A stretch of 64,000 nucleotides of DNA from Streptomyces sp. NBC_00286 (lineage in GTDB: Bacteria > Actinomycetota > Actinomycetes > Streptomycetales > Streptomycetaceae), in the NCBI RefSeq assembly GCF_036173125.1, contig NZ_CP108054.1, forward strand, positions 806,001 through 870,000, given 5' to 3'. Shown here piece by piece: positions 8,259 through 16,197 of the stretch (its first letter is position 1; every line of letters begins with the position of its first letter). A program made the translations under genes and the position numbers. The notes below the pieces were generated by a model. It was not told the origin of the DNA. It saw nothing but the letters and a program-made list of their open reading frames with translations, and searched no databases.

Positions 8259-8366
8259 GCCGATCTCAGCCTCGCGGTCCGTGTAGGTGTCCACCAGGTC
8301 TGACGGTCGTCGACCTGTCCACCGTCCCGTCTGTGGTGGGAACACCGGTACAGCAGCTTGATGCGG

Positions 8367-8386
8367 AATTGCAAAATTTCGCAATT
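8367..8386. promoter_or_regulatory. Candidate ArsR operator AATTGCAAAATTTCGCAATT
   Basis: A 20-bp dyad (AATTGC...GCAATT with AAATTT core) in an AT-rich pocket 97 bp upstream of the first ArsR start. A related 20-mer with the same AATT ends lies upstream of the second ArsR gene (10658-10677). AT-rich dyads of this kind are typical of ArsR/SmtB operators. Confidence 0.65.
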
Positions 8387-8482
8387 CGTTAGATGCTGTG
8401 TTGGACATGCTCGCAGGTAGCCGCGGGCACAGCCTTTCGCGTCCGCCCGCGGGGCGGGGCTCGTAGGGGAAGCCGAGGGGTC

Positions 8483-8824
8483 GTGTCCGTTCCGCTGTAC
8501 CAGGCCAAGGCCGAGTTCTTCCGGATGCTGGGGCATCCCGTACGGATAAGGGTGCTGGAGCTGCTGCAGGACGGGCCGAGGCCGGTACGGGAGCTGCGAG
8601 CCGCGATCGAGGTGGAGCCCTCCAGCCTGTCGCAGCAGCTGGCGGTGCTGCGCCGCTCGGGGATCGTCGCCTCCGCTCGCGAGGGCTCGACCGTCGTCTA
8701 CGAGCTGGCCGGCGGGGACGTGGCCGACCTGATGATGGCCGCGCGGCGGATCCTGACCGAGATGCTGGCCGGACAGGGCGAACTCCTCGCCGAGTTGCGG
8801 GAAGCCGAGGTCGCCGCCCGATGA
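8483..8824 (+). CDS. ArsR/SmtB-family repressor (first copy)
   Basis: A 113-residue winged-helix repressor: YQAKAEFFRMLGHPVRIRVLELL, recognition helix SSLSQQLAVLRRSGIV and wing SAREGSTVVYEL. The GTG start before SVPLYQ has GAGGGG upstream. There is no cysteine in the protein, so a thiol or Cys-metal sensing site of the classical ArsR/CadC kind is absent. Its TGA overlaps the ATG of the SulP transporter (ATGA), so the two are co-translated and it probably controls the transporter. It is a close paralogue of the gene at 10886. Confidence 0.9.
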   Translation: MSVPLYQAKAEFFRMLGHPVRIRVLELLQDGPRPVRELRAAIEVEPSSLSQQLAVLRRSGIVASAREGSTVVYELAGGDVADLMMAARRILTEMLAGQGELLAELREAEVAAR

Positions 8825-10548
8825 TCTCGCAGATCAGCCGGGTCTGGGCCCGGATCGCAGGACTGCTGCCTGCCCGCGCCGACCTGACGGAGATGCGCCG
8901 TGCCCCGCGTCGGGACCTGCTGGCCGGGCTGACGGTGGCCGTCGTGGCGCTGCCGCTCGCCCTCGGGTTCGGCGTCTCCTCGGGACTGGGAGCGGCGGCG
9001 GGCCTGGCGACCGCGGTGGTCGCGGGTGCGCTCGTCGCGCTCTTCGGGGGATCGAATCTGCAGGTGTCGGGGCCGACCGGCGCCATGACAGTGGTCCTCG
9101 TCCCCATCGTGGCCGAGTACGGGCCAACCGGCGTCCTCACGGTCGGTCTGATGGCCGGCGTCATGCTCATCGCCCTCGCCGCTCTCAAGGCAGGGCGCTA
9201 TATGCAGTACGTCCCCGCGCCCGTCGTCGAGGGCTTCACGCTGGGCATCGCTTGCGTGATCGGCCTGCAGCAGGTCCCGAACGCGCTCGGCGTGCCCAAG
9301 CCCGAGGGCGACCGGGTGCTGGTGGTGACCTGGCGGGCGATCGAGGAGTTCGCCAAGTCCCCGAACTGGACCGCCGTCGGCTTCGCGGTCTCCGTCGCCA
9401 CGGTCATGCTGGTCGGGGCGCGGTGGCGGCCGACCGTTCCGTTCTCGATCCTGGCCGTGATCGCCGCGACGGTGGTCGCGCAGGCCGCCGGCCTGGACGC
9501 CGCCAAGCCGATCGGAGCCCTGCCCTCCGGCCTCCCCGCACCCTCCCTCGCCTTCCTCGACCTCGGCTCTCTGGGCAGCCTGCTCGCCCCTGCGGTGGCG
9601 GTCGCCGCCCTGGCCGCCCTGGAGTCCCTGCTGTCCGCCTCGGTCGCCGACGGCATGACGGTCGGCCAGAAGCACGACCCCGACCGGGAGCTGTTCGGCC
9701 AGGGGCTCGCGAACATCGCCGCCCCGCTGTTCGGCGGGGTACCGGCGACCGGCGCCATCGCCCGCACCGCGGTCAACGTCCGCACCGGCGCGAGCTCCCG
9801 GCTCGCCGCTCTCACCCACGCCGCGATCCTCGCCGTGATCGTCTTCGCGGCGGCACCCCTGGTCTCGAAGATCCCGCTCGCCGCGCTCGCCGGCGTCCTG
9901 CTGGCCACCGCCATCCGCATGATCGAGGTCGGCTCGCTCAAGGCGATGGCGAAGGCGACCCGCTCCGACGCGCTGATCCTCGTCCTGACCGCCGTGGCGA
10001 CGCTGGCCCTGGACCTCGTGTACGCCGTGATCATCGGCCTGGCCGTGGCGGGCGCCCTCGCCCTGCGCGCCGTGGCCAAGCAGGCCCGCTTCGACCAGGT
10101 GCCGCTCGACCGGGGCGACCACAGCGCCGAGGAACACGCCCTGCTGGCCGAACACATCGTCGCGTACCGCATCGACGGGCCCCTGTTCTTCGCCGCCGCC
10201 CACCGCTTCCTGCTGGAACTCACCGAAGTCGCCGACGTCCGCGTCGTGATCCTGCGCATGTCGCGGGTGTCGACGATGGACGCCACCGGCGCCCTGGTCC
10301 TCAAGGACGCGGTGGAGAAACTCCACCGGCGCGGCATCCTCGTCCTGGCCTCCGGCGTGCGCCCGGGCCAGCGCCAGGTCCTCGGCTCGGTCGGCGCGCT
10401 GGACCTGCTGCGCCACCAGGGCCGGGAGTACGCCACCACCCCCGAGGCGATCCGGGCCGCCCGCGACCACCTGGAGACGGCCGGAGTCCTGCCCACCCTT
10501 CCCGCACAGAAGCAGCCCCGAATCTCCAGCGGGGAAGCCCTCCGGTGA
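8821..10548 (+). CDS. SulP-family inorganic anion transporter with STAS domain
   Basis: A 575-residue SulP/SLC26-type membrane protein that would move sulfate, bicarbonate or a similar anion. The N-terminal sulfate-transporter block starts RRDLLAGLTVAVVALPLALGFG and includes GPTGAMTVVL; 10-14 hydrophobic helices are spread over residues about 30-430, followed by a cytoplasmic STAS domain (about 440-550: YRIDGPLFFAAAHRF, VVILRMSRVSTMDATGA). Translational overlap with ArsR upstream and a second ArsR downstream suggest tight ligand-dependent control. The anion is not predictable. Confidence 0.92.
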   Translation: MISQISRVWARIAGLLPARADLTEMRRAPRRDLLAGLTVAVVALPLALGFGVSSGLGAAAGLATAVVAGALVALFGGSNLQVSGPTGAMTVVLVPIVAEYGPTGVLTVGLMAGVMLIALAALKAGRYMQYVPAPVVEGFTLGIACVIGLQQVPNALGVPKPEGDRVLVVTWRAIEEFAKSPNWTAVGFAVSVATVMLVGARWRPTVPFSILAVIAATVVAQAAGLDAAKPIGALPSGLPAPSLAFLDLGSLGSLLAPAVAVAALAALESLLSASVADGMTVGQKHDPDRELFGQGLANIAAPLFGGVPATGAIARTAVNVRTGASSRLAALTHAAILAVIVFAAAPLVSKIPLAALAGVLLATAIRMIEVGSLKAMAKATRSDALILVLTAVATLALDLVYAVIIGLAVAGALALRAVAKQARFDQVPLDRGDHSAEEHALLAEHIVAYRIDGPLFFAAAHRFLLELTEVADVRVVILRMSRVSTMDATGALVLKDAVEKLHRRGILVLASGVRPGQRQVLGSVGALDLLRHQGREYATTPEAIRAARDHLETAGVLPTLPAQKQPRISSGEALR

Positions 10549-10657
10549 GCACTCCTTCCCGACCCCTCCCTACGGCAGGCGGGGCCCTTGAGCCAGGCGA
10601 CGCCGGTACCGCGCAGCGGCGTGGTCCTCACGCAACGCTGCTCACACGACCTCAGGA

Positions 10658-10677
10658 AATTACTAATGTTGGCAATT
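10658..10677. promoter_or_regulatory. Second ArsR-type operator AATTACTAATGTTGGCAATT
   Basis: It matches the 20-bp dyad upstream of the first ArsR at 14 of 20 positions, including both AATT ends and GC before the right one. It is nested in a wider inverted repeat CAGGAA (10653-10658) / TTCCTG (10676-10681). The rest of the 337-bp gap 10549-10885 carries a GC-rich hairpin and no gene. Confidence 0.55.
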
Positions 10678-10795
10678 CCTGAAGTCATCACCGCTGGATT
10701 CGACGGCCTGGTTCCTCCTACTCGGGTTCGGCGCCGCCAGTGCCGCAGGCGAGGATGGGCCGCATGCTTGTGACGAGTGAAGCGAGATGGGGGTC

Positions 10796-10816
10796 CCCCC
10801 GCCCGAAGGGTGGGGG
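10796..10816. repeat. Streptomyces-type GC-rich palindrome (CCCCC-c-GCCC gaa GGG-t-GGGGG)
   Basis: A strong hairpin of the kind scattered through Streptomyces intergenic DNA. It sits upstream of the second ArsR GTG start, which argues that the longer in-frame N-terminal extension there is not translated. Confidence 0.6.
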
Positions 10817-10885
10817 AGGGTGGATGCGATGCGCCAAGTCCCGGCCGGTGGGGCCGTATTGCTGCGTCGGGGAGGCGACGGCACG

Positions 10886-11236
10886 GTGAGTACGCCGCTG
10901 TACCAACTGAAGGCCGAGTTCTTCAAGACGCTCGGCCACCCGGCGCGCATCCGGGTCCTGGAGCTGCTGAGCGAACGCGAGCACGCGGTCGCCGAGATGC
11001 TGCCCGAGGTGGGAATCGAGCCCGCGCACCTGTCCCAGCAACTCGCGGTACTGCGCCGGGCGAATCTGGTCGTGACCCGCAAGGAGGGCTCGACCGTGTA
11101 CTACGCGCTGACCAGCCCGCACGTCGCGGAACTCCTCCGGGTCGCTCGCACGATCCTCTCCGGCGTGCTGGCCGGCCAGGCCGAGCTGCTCGCCGACCTG
11201 CAGGCCACGCAGGGGCAGGCGAAGCCGCCGTCATAG
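10886..11236 (+). CDS. ArsR/SmtB-family repressor (second copy)
   Basis: A 116-residue paralogue of the ArsR at 8483: YQLKAEFFKTLGHPARIRVLELL, AHLSQQLAVLRRANLV, RKEGSTVYYAL and the matching C-terminal dimer helix ILSGVLAGQAELLADLQ. It also lacks cysteine. The GTG start has GGAGG 10 bases upstream. It has its own copy of the candidate operator. Together with the first copy it brackets the SulP gene, so cross-regulation between the two repressors is plausible. Confidence 0.88.
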   Translation: MSTPLYQLKAEFFKTLGHPARIRVLELLSEREHAVAEMLPEVGIEPAHLSQQLAVLRRANLVVTRKEGSTVYYALTSPHVAELLRVARTILSGVLAGQAELLADLQATQGQAKPPS

Positions 11237-11435
11237 CGACGGCCCTCAATCGTCGGCCGCCTCCTGCGCGATGGACAGCACTCTGCGGAAGCGGGAGGCG
11301 GCCGCCTTCACCAGAAGTCTCCACAAATTATGGGTGCGTCAGCTCGTCGGCGATGTGTGCCGCCCACGTCTCGATCAGGCCCGATGTCAGTGGTGCCTGT
11401 CAGACTCGGCCCGACCGCGACGAGGAAGGCAGACG

Positions 11436-11984
11436 ATGACCGGCGCAGCCGACCCCAAGCACTTTTCACCCCGGTGGAACGACGACACCCGCCCCACCCC
11501 GCCCGCCGTCGGTGGCGAAAGGGAGACCCTGAGCGCGGTCCTCGACTGGCACCGGGCCACCTTCGAGCTCAAGTGCGCCGGGCTGCCCCCGGAGCGGCTG
11601 TCCGAACGGGCGGTGCCGCCCTCCGGACTGTCCCTGCATGGCATGGTGCGGCACCTGGCAGGCGTCGAGCGCTGGTGGTTCCGCATCCAGTTCGCCGGCG
11701 AGAACGTTCCGATGCTCTATTACTCCGACGATGATCCCGACCAGGACTTCGACGACCTGGATGGTGACATCGACGAAGCCTTCGCCGTCTGGCGAGCGGA
11801 GTGCGAGCACTCCAGGCAGATCACGGCCGCTGCCGCATCGCTGGATGAGACTGGGATCCGGAAGAGGACCGGCGAGCCGATCTCACTGCGAAGGATCTTG
11901 GTGGACATGATCGCTGAGTACGCGCGGCACAACGGCCATGCGGACCTCCTGCGCGAATGCATCGACGGCTCCACCGGAATGTGA
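11436..11984 (+). CDS. DinB-like (DUF664) protein
   Basis: A 182-residue four-helix DinB-superfamily protein, related to metal-dependent thiol S-transferases of the mycothiol/bacillithiol world. The family blocks are ETLSAVLDWHRATFELKCAGL, SLHGMVRHLAGVERWWF and, near the end, YARHNGHADLLRECIDG; the histidines in these blocks form the usual metal triad. The ATG before TGAADPK has GAGGAAGG upstream. It stands alone between the ArsR gene and a convergent oxidoreductase; its substrate is unknown. Confidence 0.88.
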   Translation: MTGAADPKHFSPRWNDDTRPTPPAVGGERETLSAVLDWHRATFELKCAGLPPERLSERAVPPSGLSLHGMVRHLAGVERWWFRIQFAGENVPMLYYSDDDPDQDFDDLDGDIDEAFAVWRAECEHSRQITAAAASLDETGIRKRTGEPISLRRILVDMIAEYARHNGHADLLRECIDGSTGM

Positions 11985-12084
11985 GCCAGCTAGGAACGTC
12001 CTTCGCCCGTGAGACTTGACGAGCACTGGTTCCACAGGAGGATCAAGGTGCTCAGAGGCCAGATGTTGGGCGCCGGCCGTACCC

Positions 12085-13065
12085 TCACCCGTGGGCGTCG
12101 GGGACGAGGACGACCTTGCCTGTTGTAGCCCGCGCCTCCAGGGCGGCGTGCGCCGTAGCGGCCTGCGACAGGGGGAAGGTCTGAAAGGCGGGCACCAGAG
12201 TCCCGTCGGCGGCCGCCGTGAGCGCGCGGGTCTCGTCGGCGGGCCTGTCCTGGCCGTCCAGCAGCCGGGCCAGTGCGTCGGTGAAGGTCACACCGCGTTC
12301 CTTCAACTCCGCCTCATCGGGGCGGAATTGCTCCCGCGAGGCCGCGCCGATGGATACGTAACGTCCGCCCTCGGCCAGCAGCCCGAAGGCAGCCCGCCCC
12401 TTGTCACCCTCGACACCGTCGAGAACGACCGTGACGCCGCGCCCGTCCAAGGCGCCGCGTACGGTGCCCGCCCAGTCCGGCAGGTTGTAGTCGACGGCGA
12501 TGTCGGCTCCCAGCTCTCGCACGGCTGCCGCCTTCTCCGGTCCGCCCGCCGCGCCGATGACCGTGGCGCCGAGGCGGCGGGCGAACTGGACGACCAGACG
12601 GCCGATGCCACCGGCCGCGGAGGTGACCAGGACCGTGTCGCCGGAGGTGAGCTCTGCGATGTCGAGCAGGCCGATGGTTGTGGTGCCGGTGACGACCATC
12701 GTGACGGCGGCCTCGTACCCCAGTCCGGCCGGTATCCGGTGCAGGGACGAGACATCGGCGACGGCGAGTTCGGCGTAGCCTCCCGGCCTGCCGTGCGCGG
12801 TCACCACCTCGGCGCCGATCCAGGCCTCGTCCACGTCCGGCCCGACCGACTCGACGATGCCGGCCACCTCTCCCCCGAAGATCGCCGGGAGTTCGGGAAG
12901 CGGCGGACCGATCTCCAGCCCTTCCCGCATCGCCGTCTCGATCTGGTGGACGCCCGCGGCCTTCACCAAGACGCGGACCTCGCCCGGTCCTGGTGCGGGA
13001 TCGGGCACCGTCTCATAGCGGAGGTTCTCAGCGGGTCCGAACTGGTGCAGCACGACGGCGCGCAT
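12085..13065 (-). CDS. NADPH:quinone oxidoreductase-like MDR enzyme, probably SoxR-controlled
   Basis: A 326-residue medium-chain reductase without zinc ligands: MRAVVLHQFGPAENLRYETVP, then AGIVESVGPDV and the nucleotide site VLVTSAAGGIGRLVVQFARRLGA. The start before RAVVLHQ has GGAAGGA upstream. Its promoter carries an almost exact SoxR box; in Streptomyces coelicolor SoxR (which answers to redox-cycling compounds) controls a small set of genes including an oxidoreductase of this type. A role in reducing quinones or redox-active pigments is therefore likely. No soxR gene is in the window. Confidence 0.9.
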   Translation of the reverse strand: MRAVVLHQFGPAENLRYETVPDPAPGPGEVRVLVKAAGVHQIETAMREGLEIGPPLPELPAIFGGEVAGIVESVGPDVDEAWIGAEVVTAHGRPGGYAELAVADVSSLHRIPAGLGYEAAVTMVVTGTTTIGLLDIAELTSGDTVLVTSAAGGIGRLVVQFARRLGATVIGAAGGPEKAAAVRELGADIAVDYNLPDWAGTVRGALDGRGVTVVLDGVEGDKGRAAFGLLAEGGRYVSIGAASREQFRPDEAELKERGVTFTDALARLLDGQDRPADETRALTAAADGTLVPAFQTFPLSQAATAHAALEARATTGKVVLVPDAHG

Positions 13066-13109
13066 ACCCGTTCCTTCCGGTAGATCTGCAGGAGAACACC
13101 CACCCTGCG

Positions 13110-13129
13110 ACCTCAAGTCAACTTGAGGT
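13110..13129 (-). promoter_or_regulatory. SoxR box within a MerR-type promoter
   Basis: ACCTCAAGTCAACTTGAGGT is a dyad with perfect 9-bp arms around CA and differs at one position from the published SoxR consensus CCTCAAGTTAACTTGAGG. On the reverse strand TTGACC overlaps one arm and is followed after 19 bp by CAGGGT, the long spacer typical of MerR-family activated promoters. It lies 45 bp upstream of the oxidoreductase start. Confidence 0.85.
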
Positions 13130-13202
13130 CAAGTCCCTTGCGCCGGGCACCTCCCGGCGATGTTGCTCCCCACGGGATGGCGGCGCCCTGGAGTCGCTTG
13201 TC

Positions 13203-13238
13203 GCGGAGGTCAATACGTGTGCGGAGGTCAATACGTGT
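13203..13238. repeat. 18-bp perfect tandem duplication at the end of the PPOX gene
   Basis: GCGGAGGTCAATACGTGT occurs twice in direct succession. The stop codon region of the PPOX gene lies in the duplicated segment, so a second copy of its last codons and TGA follows the real stop. Confidence 0.9.
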
Positions 13239-13656
13239 AGCGACTTACGGTCTCCGGGTGGATGACGATACGGACCTGGTCTGCGGCCAGGATCCCGGCG
13301 AGGTCGTCGGCGCGTGCCGGGTCGTCGAGGTTCCAGTAGCGAGCGGCCAGGCGGACGGACAGGTCGTGTGCTCCGTCGGGTTCCACCGTGGTGCGGCCGG
13401 CAACCGCCAGCCAGCGCTCACGTTCACCGACTGGAGCGGCGACGACGAGCGAGGCGCGCGGGTCGCGGCGCAGGCGCCGCACTTTGAGCGAGTCCGGCTC
13501 CGTGAACAGTTGGATCGTGCCTTCGGCCGTGGCCTCGAACCACACCGGCCGGGGTTGTGGCGGGAGTGGCCCCCCGGCCACGGACAGGAACCCGTGCAGG
13601 GGGCGTCGCAGGAACTCGAGGTCCTGGGTGGTCAGCGAACTGGCGTCGGTGCTCAT
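13228..13656 (-). CDS. PPOX-class (flavin or F420) pyridoxamine 5'-phosphate oxidase-like protein
   Basis: A 142-residue split-barrel protein: FLRRPLHGFLSVAGGPLPPQPRPVWFEATAEGTIQLFTEPDSLKVRRL then RDPRASLVVAAPVGERERWLAVAGRTTVEPDGA. This arrangement is that of PPOX-class F420- or FMN-dependent reductases. The ATG has GGAAGGA 5-6 bases upstream. Downstream it ends within an 18-bp tandem duplication. It is near the SoxR-controlled reductase but separated by about 100 bp of AT-richer promoter DNA. Confidence 0.82.
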   Translation of the reverse strand: MSTDASSLTTQDLEFLRRPLHGFLSVAGGPLPPQPRPVWFEATAEGTIQLFTEPDSLKVRRLRRDPRASLVVAAPVGERERWLAVAGRTTVEPDGAHDLSVRLAARYWNLDDPARADDLAGILAADQVRIVIHPETVSRYTY

Positions 13657-13806
13657 CACAGTCCTTCCAATAGGCGAGGGGGAATGGTTCCGAGGTCAAT
13701 GAGCAAGGCGTCGACTCGTTCGAAACGGGTGCTTTCGAGAACGATGGTCAAGCAGCTCAACCGCTGACTGGGCGGTCACCCCGGGGCGCAGCGTTTCCAT
13801 CGTTCG

Positions 13807-13896
13807 TCACCTGCGGGCCGGAAGCCGCAACCGGGCAGCGACCCGCCGACCGGTTGTTCCGGTGGCGCCGAGGACGAGGGTGGTGCCGTTGGTCAT
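13807..13896 (-). pseudogene. Truncated NmrA/NAD(P)-binding Rossmann gene (N-terminal 29 codons only)
   Basis: The reverse strand reads MTNGTTLVLGATGTTGRRVA then ARLRLPARR and a stop. GATGTTGRRVAARL is the dinucleotide site of NmrA-type reductases, which in Streptomyces often lie divergent to AraC regulators like the one next door. The protein ends 29 residues in. The DNA down to 13660 (reverse strand) holds only short frames, such as METLRPGVTAQSAVELLDHRS, so most of the gene seems deleted. Confidence 0.65.
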
Positions 13897-13975
13897 AGCA
13901 GCGATTCAACGTGCCCCGCTCGGACGAATCCATAGGCGAAAAGCCGGATTGCCTGTGTCATCGTCTAACCTCGGT

Positions 13976-14986
13976 GTGGTGGACGCATTCAGTGACCTCT
14001 TCCGCGGCGTGCGAGCCCACGGCTCGTTGTTCGGCAGCTCGACCCTGTCCCCGCCCTGGGCGCTGCACTTCATGGACGGCGCGCCGCTGACCCTGTGCAC
14101 CGTCCTTGACGGGGCGGGCTGGATCGTGCCGGAGCACCGTCCGCCCGAGCCGCTTCGCGCCCGCGAGACGATCGTCGTGCGCGGCCCCGCGACGTTCACC
14201 TTCGTCGACGAGCCCGGCACCCGGGCCGAACCGGTCGCGTGCGGCGAGCACTGCGCCGCGCCCGAGGAGGGGGGGACCCGGCACCGGCGCGGTTGGAACG
14301 ATCACGGCGGGGACGCTGGTGAAGGCGGCGGTGCGACGACTCTGATCGTCGGCGCCTATCCGGTACGCGGCGAGATCAGCCGCCGACTGCTGGACGCGCT
14401 GCCCGTCGTACTGCGCGTGGGCGCCGGGGGCACGGCCGACCCCGTGCTGGACCATCTCGCCGCCGAGGTCGCCGTCGACACCCCGGGCCAGCAGGTAGTA
14501 CTCGACCGGCTGCTGGACTGGATGCTGGTGTGCACGCTGCGCGAGTGGTTCGACCGGCCCGGCGGCGAGCCCCCTGCCTGGTGGGCCGCCCAGCAGGACC
14601 CGGTGGTCGGCGACGCTCTACGCCTGCTGCACGCCGAACCGGCGGCGCCATGGACGGTCGCCGCGCTGGCCGAGCACACCGGGGTGTCGCGTTCGACGCT
14701 GGCCAAACGGTTCGCCGACCTGGTCGGCGAACCGCCGCTGACCTACCTCACCCGCTGGCGCATGACGCTCGCGGCAGACCTACTGGTCGAGCAGGAGGCC
14801 GCAACCGTCGCGGACATTGCCCGCGCCGTGGGTTACTCCGACCCGTTCGGTTTCAGCGCAGCGTTCAAACGGGTCCGAGGCGCCAACCCGAGCGAGTTCC
14901 GGCGCACCGCGACGACTGCCTCCCCGGCGGCCGGGGTGGTGCGGCCTGTTCCAGCCCGCACCACCCCGGTCGGCTCGAACGCCTAG
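13976..14986 (+). CDS. AraC-family regulator with cupin sensor
   Basis: A 336-residue AraC/XylS-type regulator. The N-terminal cupin (VDAFSDLFRGVRAHGSLF, PPWALHFMDGAPLTLCTVLDG, GAYPVRGEISRRLLDALP) is typical of the AraC_binding group; the C-terminal double HTH reads WTVAALAEHTGVSRSTLAKRF and VADIARAVGYSDPFGFSAAFKRVRGANPSEFR. I chose the tandem GTGs at 13976/13979 over a start 38 codons upstream because the extra residues do not look like the family; no ribosome site is evident, so a leaderless message is possible. Its usual partner gene is a remnant. Confidence 0.88.
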   Translation: MVDAFSDLFRGVRAHGSLFGSSTLSPPWALHFMDGAPLTLCTVLDGAGWIVPEHRPPEPLRARETIVVRGPATFTFVDEPGTRAEPVACGEHCAAPEEGGTRHRRGWNDHGGDAGEGGGATTLIVGAYPVRGEISRRLLDALPVVLRVGAGGTADPVLDHLAAEVAVDTPGQQVVLDRLLDWMLVCTLREWFDRPGGEPPAWWAAQQDPVVGDALRLLHAEPAAPWTVAALAEHTGVSRSTLAKRFADLVGEPPLTYLTRWRMTLAADLLVEQEAATVADIARAVGYSDPFGFSAAFKRVRGANPSEFRRTATTASPAAGVVRPVPARTTPVGSNA

Positions 14987-15006
14987 CGGGCGCGAAACCC
15001 GCCCCC

Positions 15007-15756
15007 TCAGCCCAGCAGGTCCAGCACCGTCGTCATCGACCGGTTCTGCAGCAGATAATCCTCCGCCTCCTGCAGATGCACCCGCCACAACTCCTCCGCC
15101 GCCTCCGCGCGCCGCGCGGCGACCAGGTCGACCAGGGCGACGTGGGCGCGGAACCCCCGCCGGTTGGCCCGTACGTTCTCGGGTGTGCCCGCGTCGAGGT
15201 CCACATGGGACCAGTTCGCCTGGTCGATGATGTGGCGGACCATGCCTGTCAGGACGGTCAGGGTTTCATTGCCCGCGAGTTCCACCACCAGTGCGTGGAA
15301 CTCCATATGGGCGCGGATGAAGGCCGACGGGTCGTCCATCAGCAGCTCTGCCTCGGCGACCGCTGCGCGCAGTCGCGCCACGTCCTCGTCCGTGCGTCGG
15401 GCGGCGAGCAGACCGGCGCACGGTGCCTCCAGGACCGTACGGGCGTCGTAGACGTCTTTCAGGGTTGTGCCGCGGTACTCCAGCACCACGCCCGCGTAGC
15501 GCGCGGCCACCGTCTGCTCGGGCACCTGCACCCGGGCCCCGCCGCGCGCACCTCGCCGCACGCTGATCAGCGACTCCGACTCCAGTACCCGGAACGCCTC
15601 GCGCAACGTCGGGCGCGACACGGCGAACTCCGCCATCAGCGCCGTTTCGGCGGGCAGCGCGTCGCCCTCCGCCAACTCCCCGCGCACGATCTTGCGGCGC
15701 AGCTGTGCCGCCACCAGCTCGGCCATCTTGGGGACCCGTACCGGCGTGTTCGCCAC
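15007..15756 (-). CDS. FadR-subfamily GntR regulator (FCD domain)
   Basis: A regulator of about 249 residues with a GntR winged helix (MAELVAAQLRRKIVRGELAEGDALP, SRPTLREAFRVLESESLISVRRGARGG) and an all-helical FCD sensor (VLEAPCAGLLAARR, FHALVVELAGNETLTVLTGMVRHII, HVALVDLVAARRAEAAEELWRVHL). GTG 15756 has GGCGGAGG in front; an in-frame GTG at 15777 is possible. FCD proteins often sense organic acids or acyl-CoAs. It directly follows the DUF35/thiolase/ligase/ALDH operon on the same strand and is the best candidate local regulator of the catabolic island. Confidence 0.9.
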   Translation of the reverse strand: MANTPVRVPKMAELVAAQLRRKIVRGELAEGDALPAETALMAEFAVSRPTLREAFRVLESESLISVRRGARGGARVQVPEQTVAARYAGVVLEYRGTTLKDVYDARTVLEAPCAGLLAARRTDEDVARLRAAVAEAELLMDDPSAFIRAHMEFHALVVELAGNETLTVLTGMVRHIIDQANWSHVDLDAGTPENVRANRRGFRAHVALVDLVAARRAEAAEELWRVHLQEAEDYLLQNRSMTTVLDLLG

Positions 15757-15792
15757 GGTGTCCACCTCCGCCCTCACTCGGTCATCGAGTAG

Positions 15793-16197
15793 TCAGTTAC
15801 GCGCGTCCGGTACGAAATACGGCAGGGTGATCTCGTCGGTGAGGGGGCGGAAGTCCACGCGTACGGGCATGCCGATCGCGACGTCGTCCGGGGTGCCGGC
15901 GTCCACGTGGGACAGCAGGGTGCCGCCGTCGTCCAGGTCGATCACCGCGAGGGCGAAGGGGGTGTCGAAGCCCGGGCCCGGCGCTCGGTGCACCACCGTC
16001 ACCGAGTAGACCGTCCCCCGGCCCGCGCTCGGCTCGTAGCGCCAGTCCCGCGACATGCACCCGGGGCAAGCCGGTTCCGGCACGAAGAACCGCAGGTCGC
16101 AGGAGGGGCAGTACGGGACGACCAGTTCGCCGCGCCGGGCCGCCGCCCAGAACGGCTCCGACAGCACCGTCGGCACCGGAACAGGTCTGCCGGTCAT
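15793..16197 (-). CDS. DUF35 OB-fold/zinc-ribbon partner of the thiolase-like protein
   Basis: A 134-residue DUF35 protein: rubredoxin-like zinc ribbon (YCPSCDLRFFVPEPACPGC) and OB-fold (GRGTVYSVTVVHRAPGPGFDTPFALAVIDLDDG). Such proteins bind thiolase-fold partners and help acyl-CoA handling. Its ATG overlaps the thiolase-like gene's TGA (ATGA), which is strong evidence for a complex. A second, separate thiolase/DUF35 pair lies at 31917-33568. Confidence 0.9.
   Translation of the reverse strand: MTGRPVPVPTVLSEPFWAAARRGELVVPYCPSCDLRFFVPEPACPGCMSRDWRYEPSAGRGTVYSVTVVHRAPGPGFDTPFALAVIDLDDGGTLLSHVDAGTPDDVAIGMPVRVDFRPLTDEITLPYFVPDARN

Noticed and set aside
8259..8408. Upstream extension of the hypothetical gene to an ATG at 8408
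   Set aside because: It would run through the ArsR-type operator dyad; a shorter start is more likely.
8698..10470. 590-codon reverse-strand frame opposite the SulP gene
   Set aside because: Gly/Asp/His-rich antisense shadow of a clear transporter gene; no start signals.
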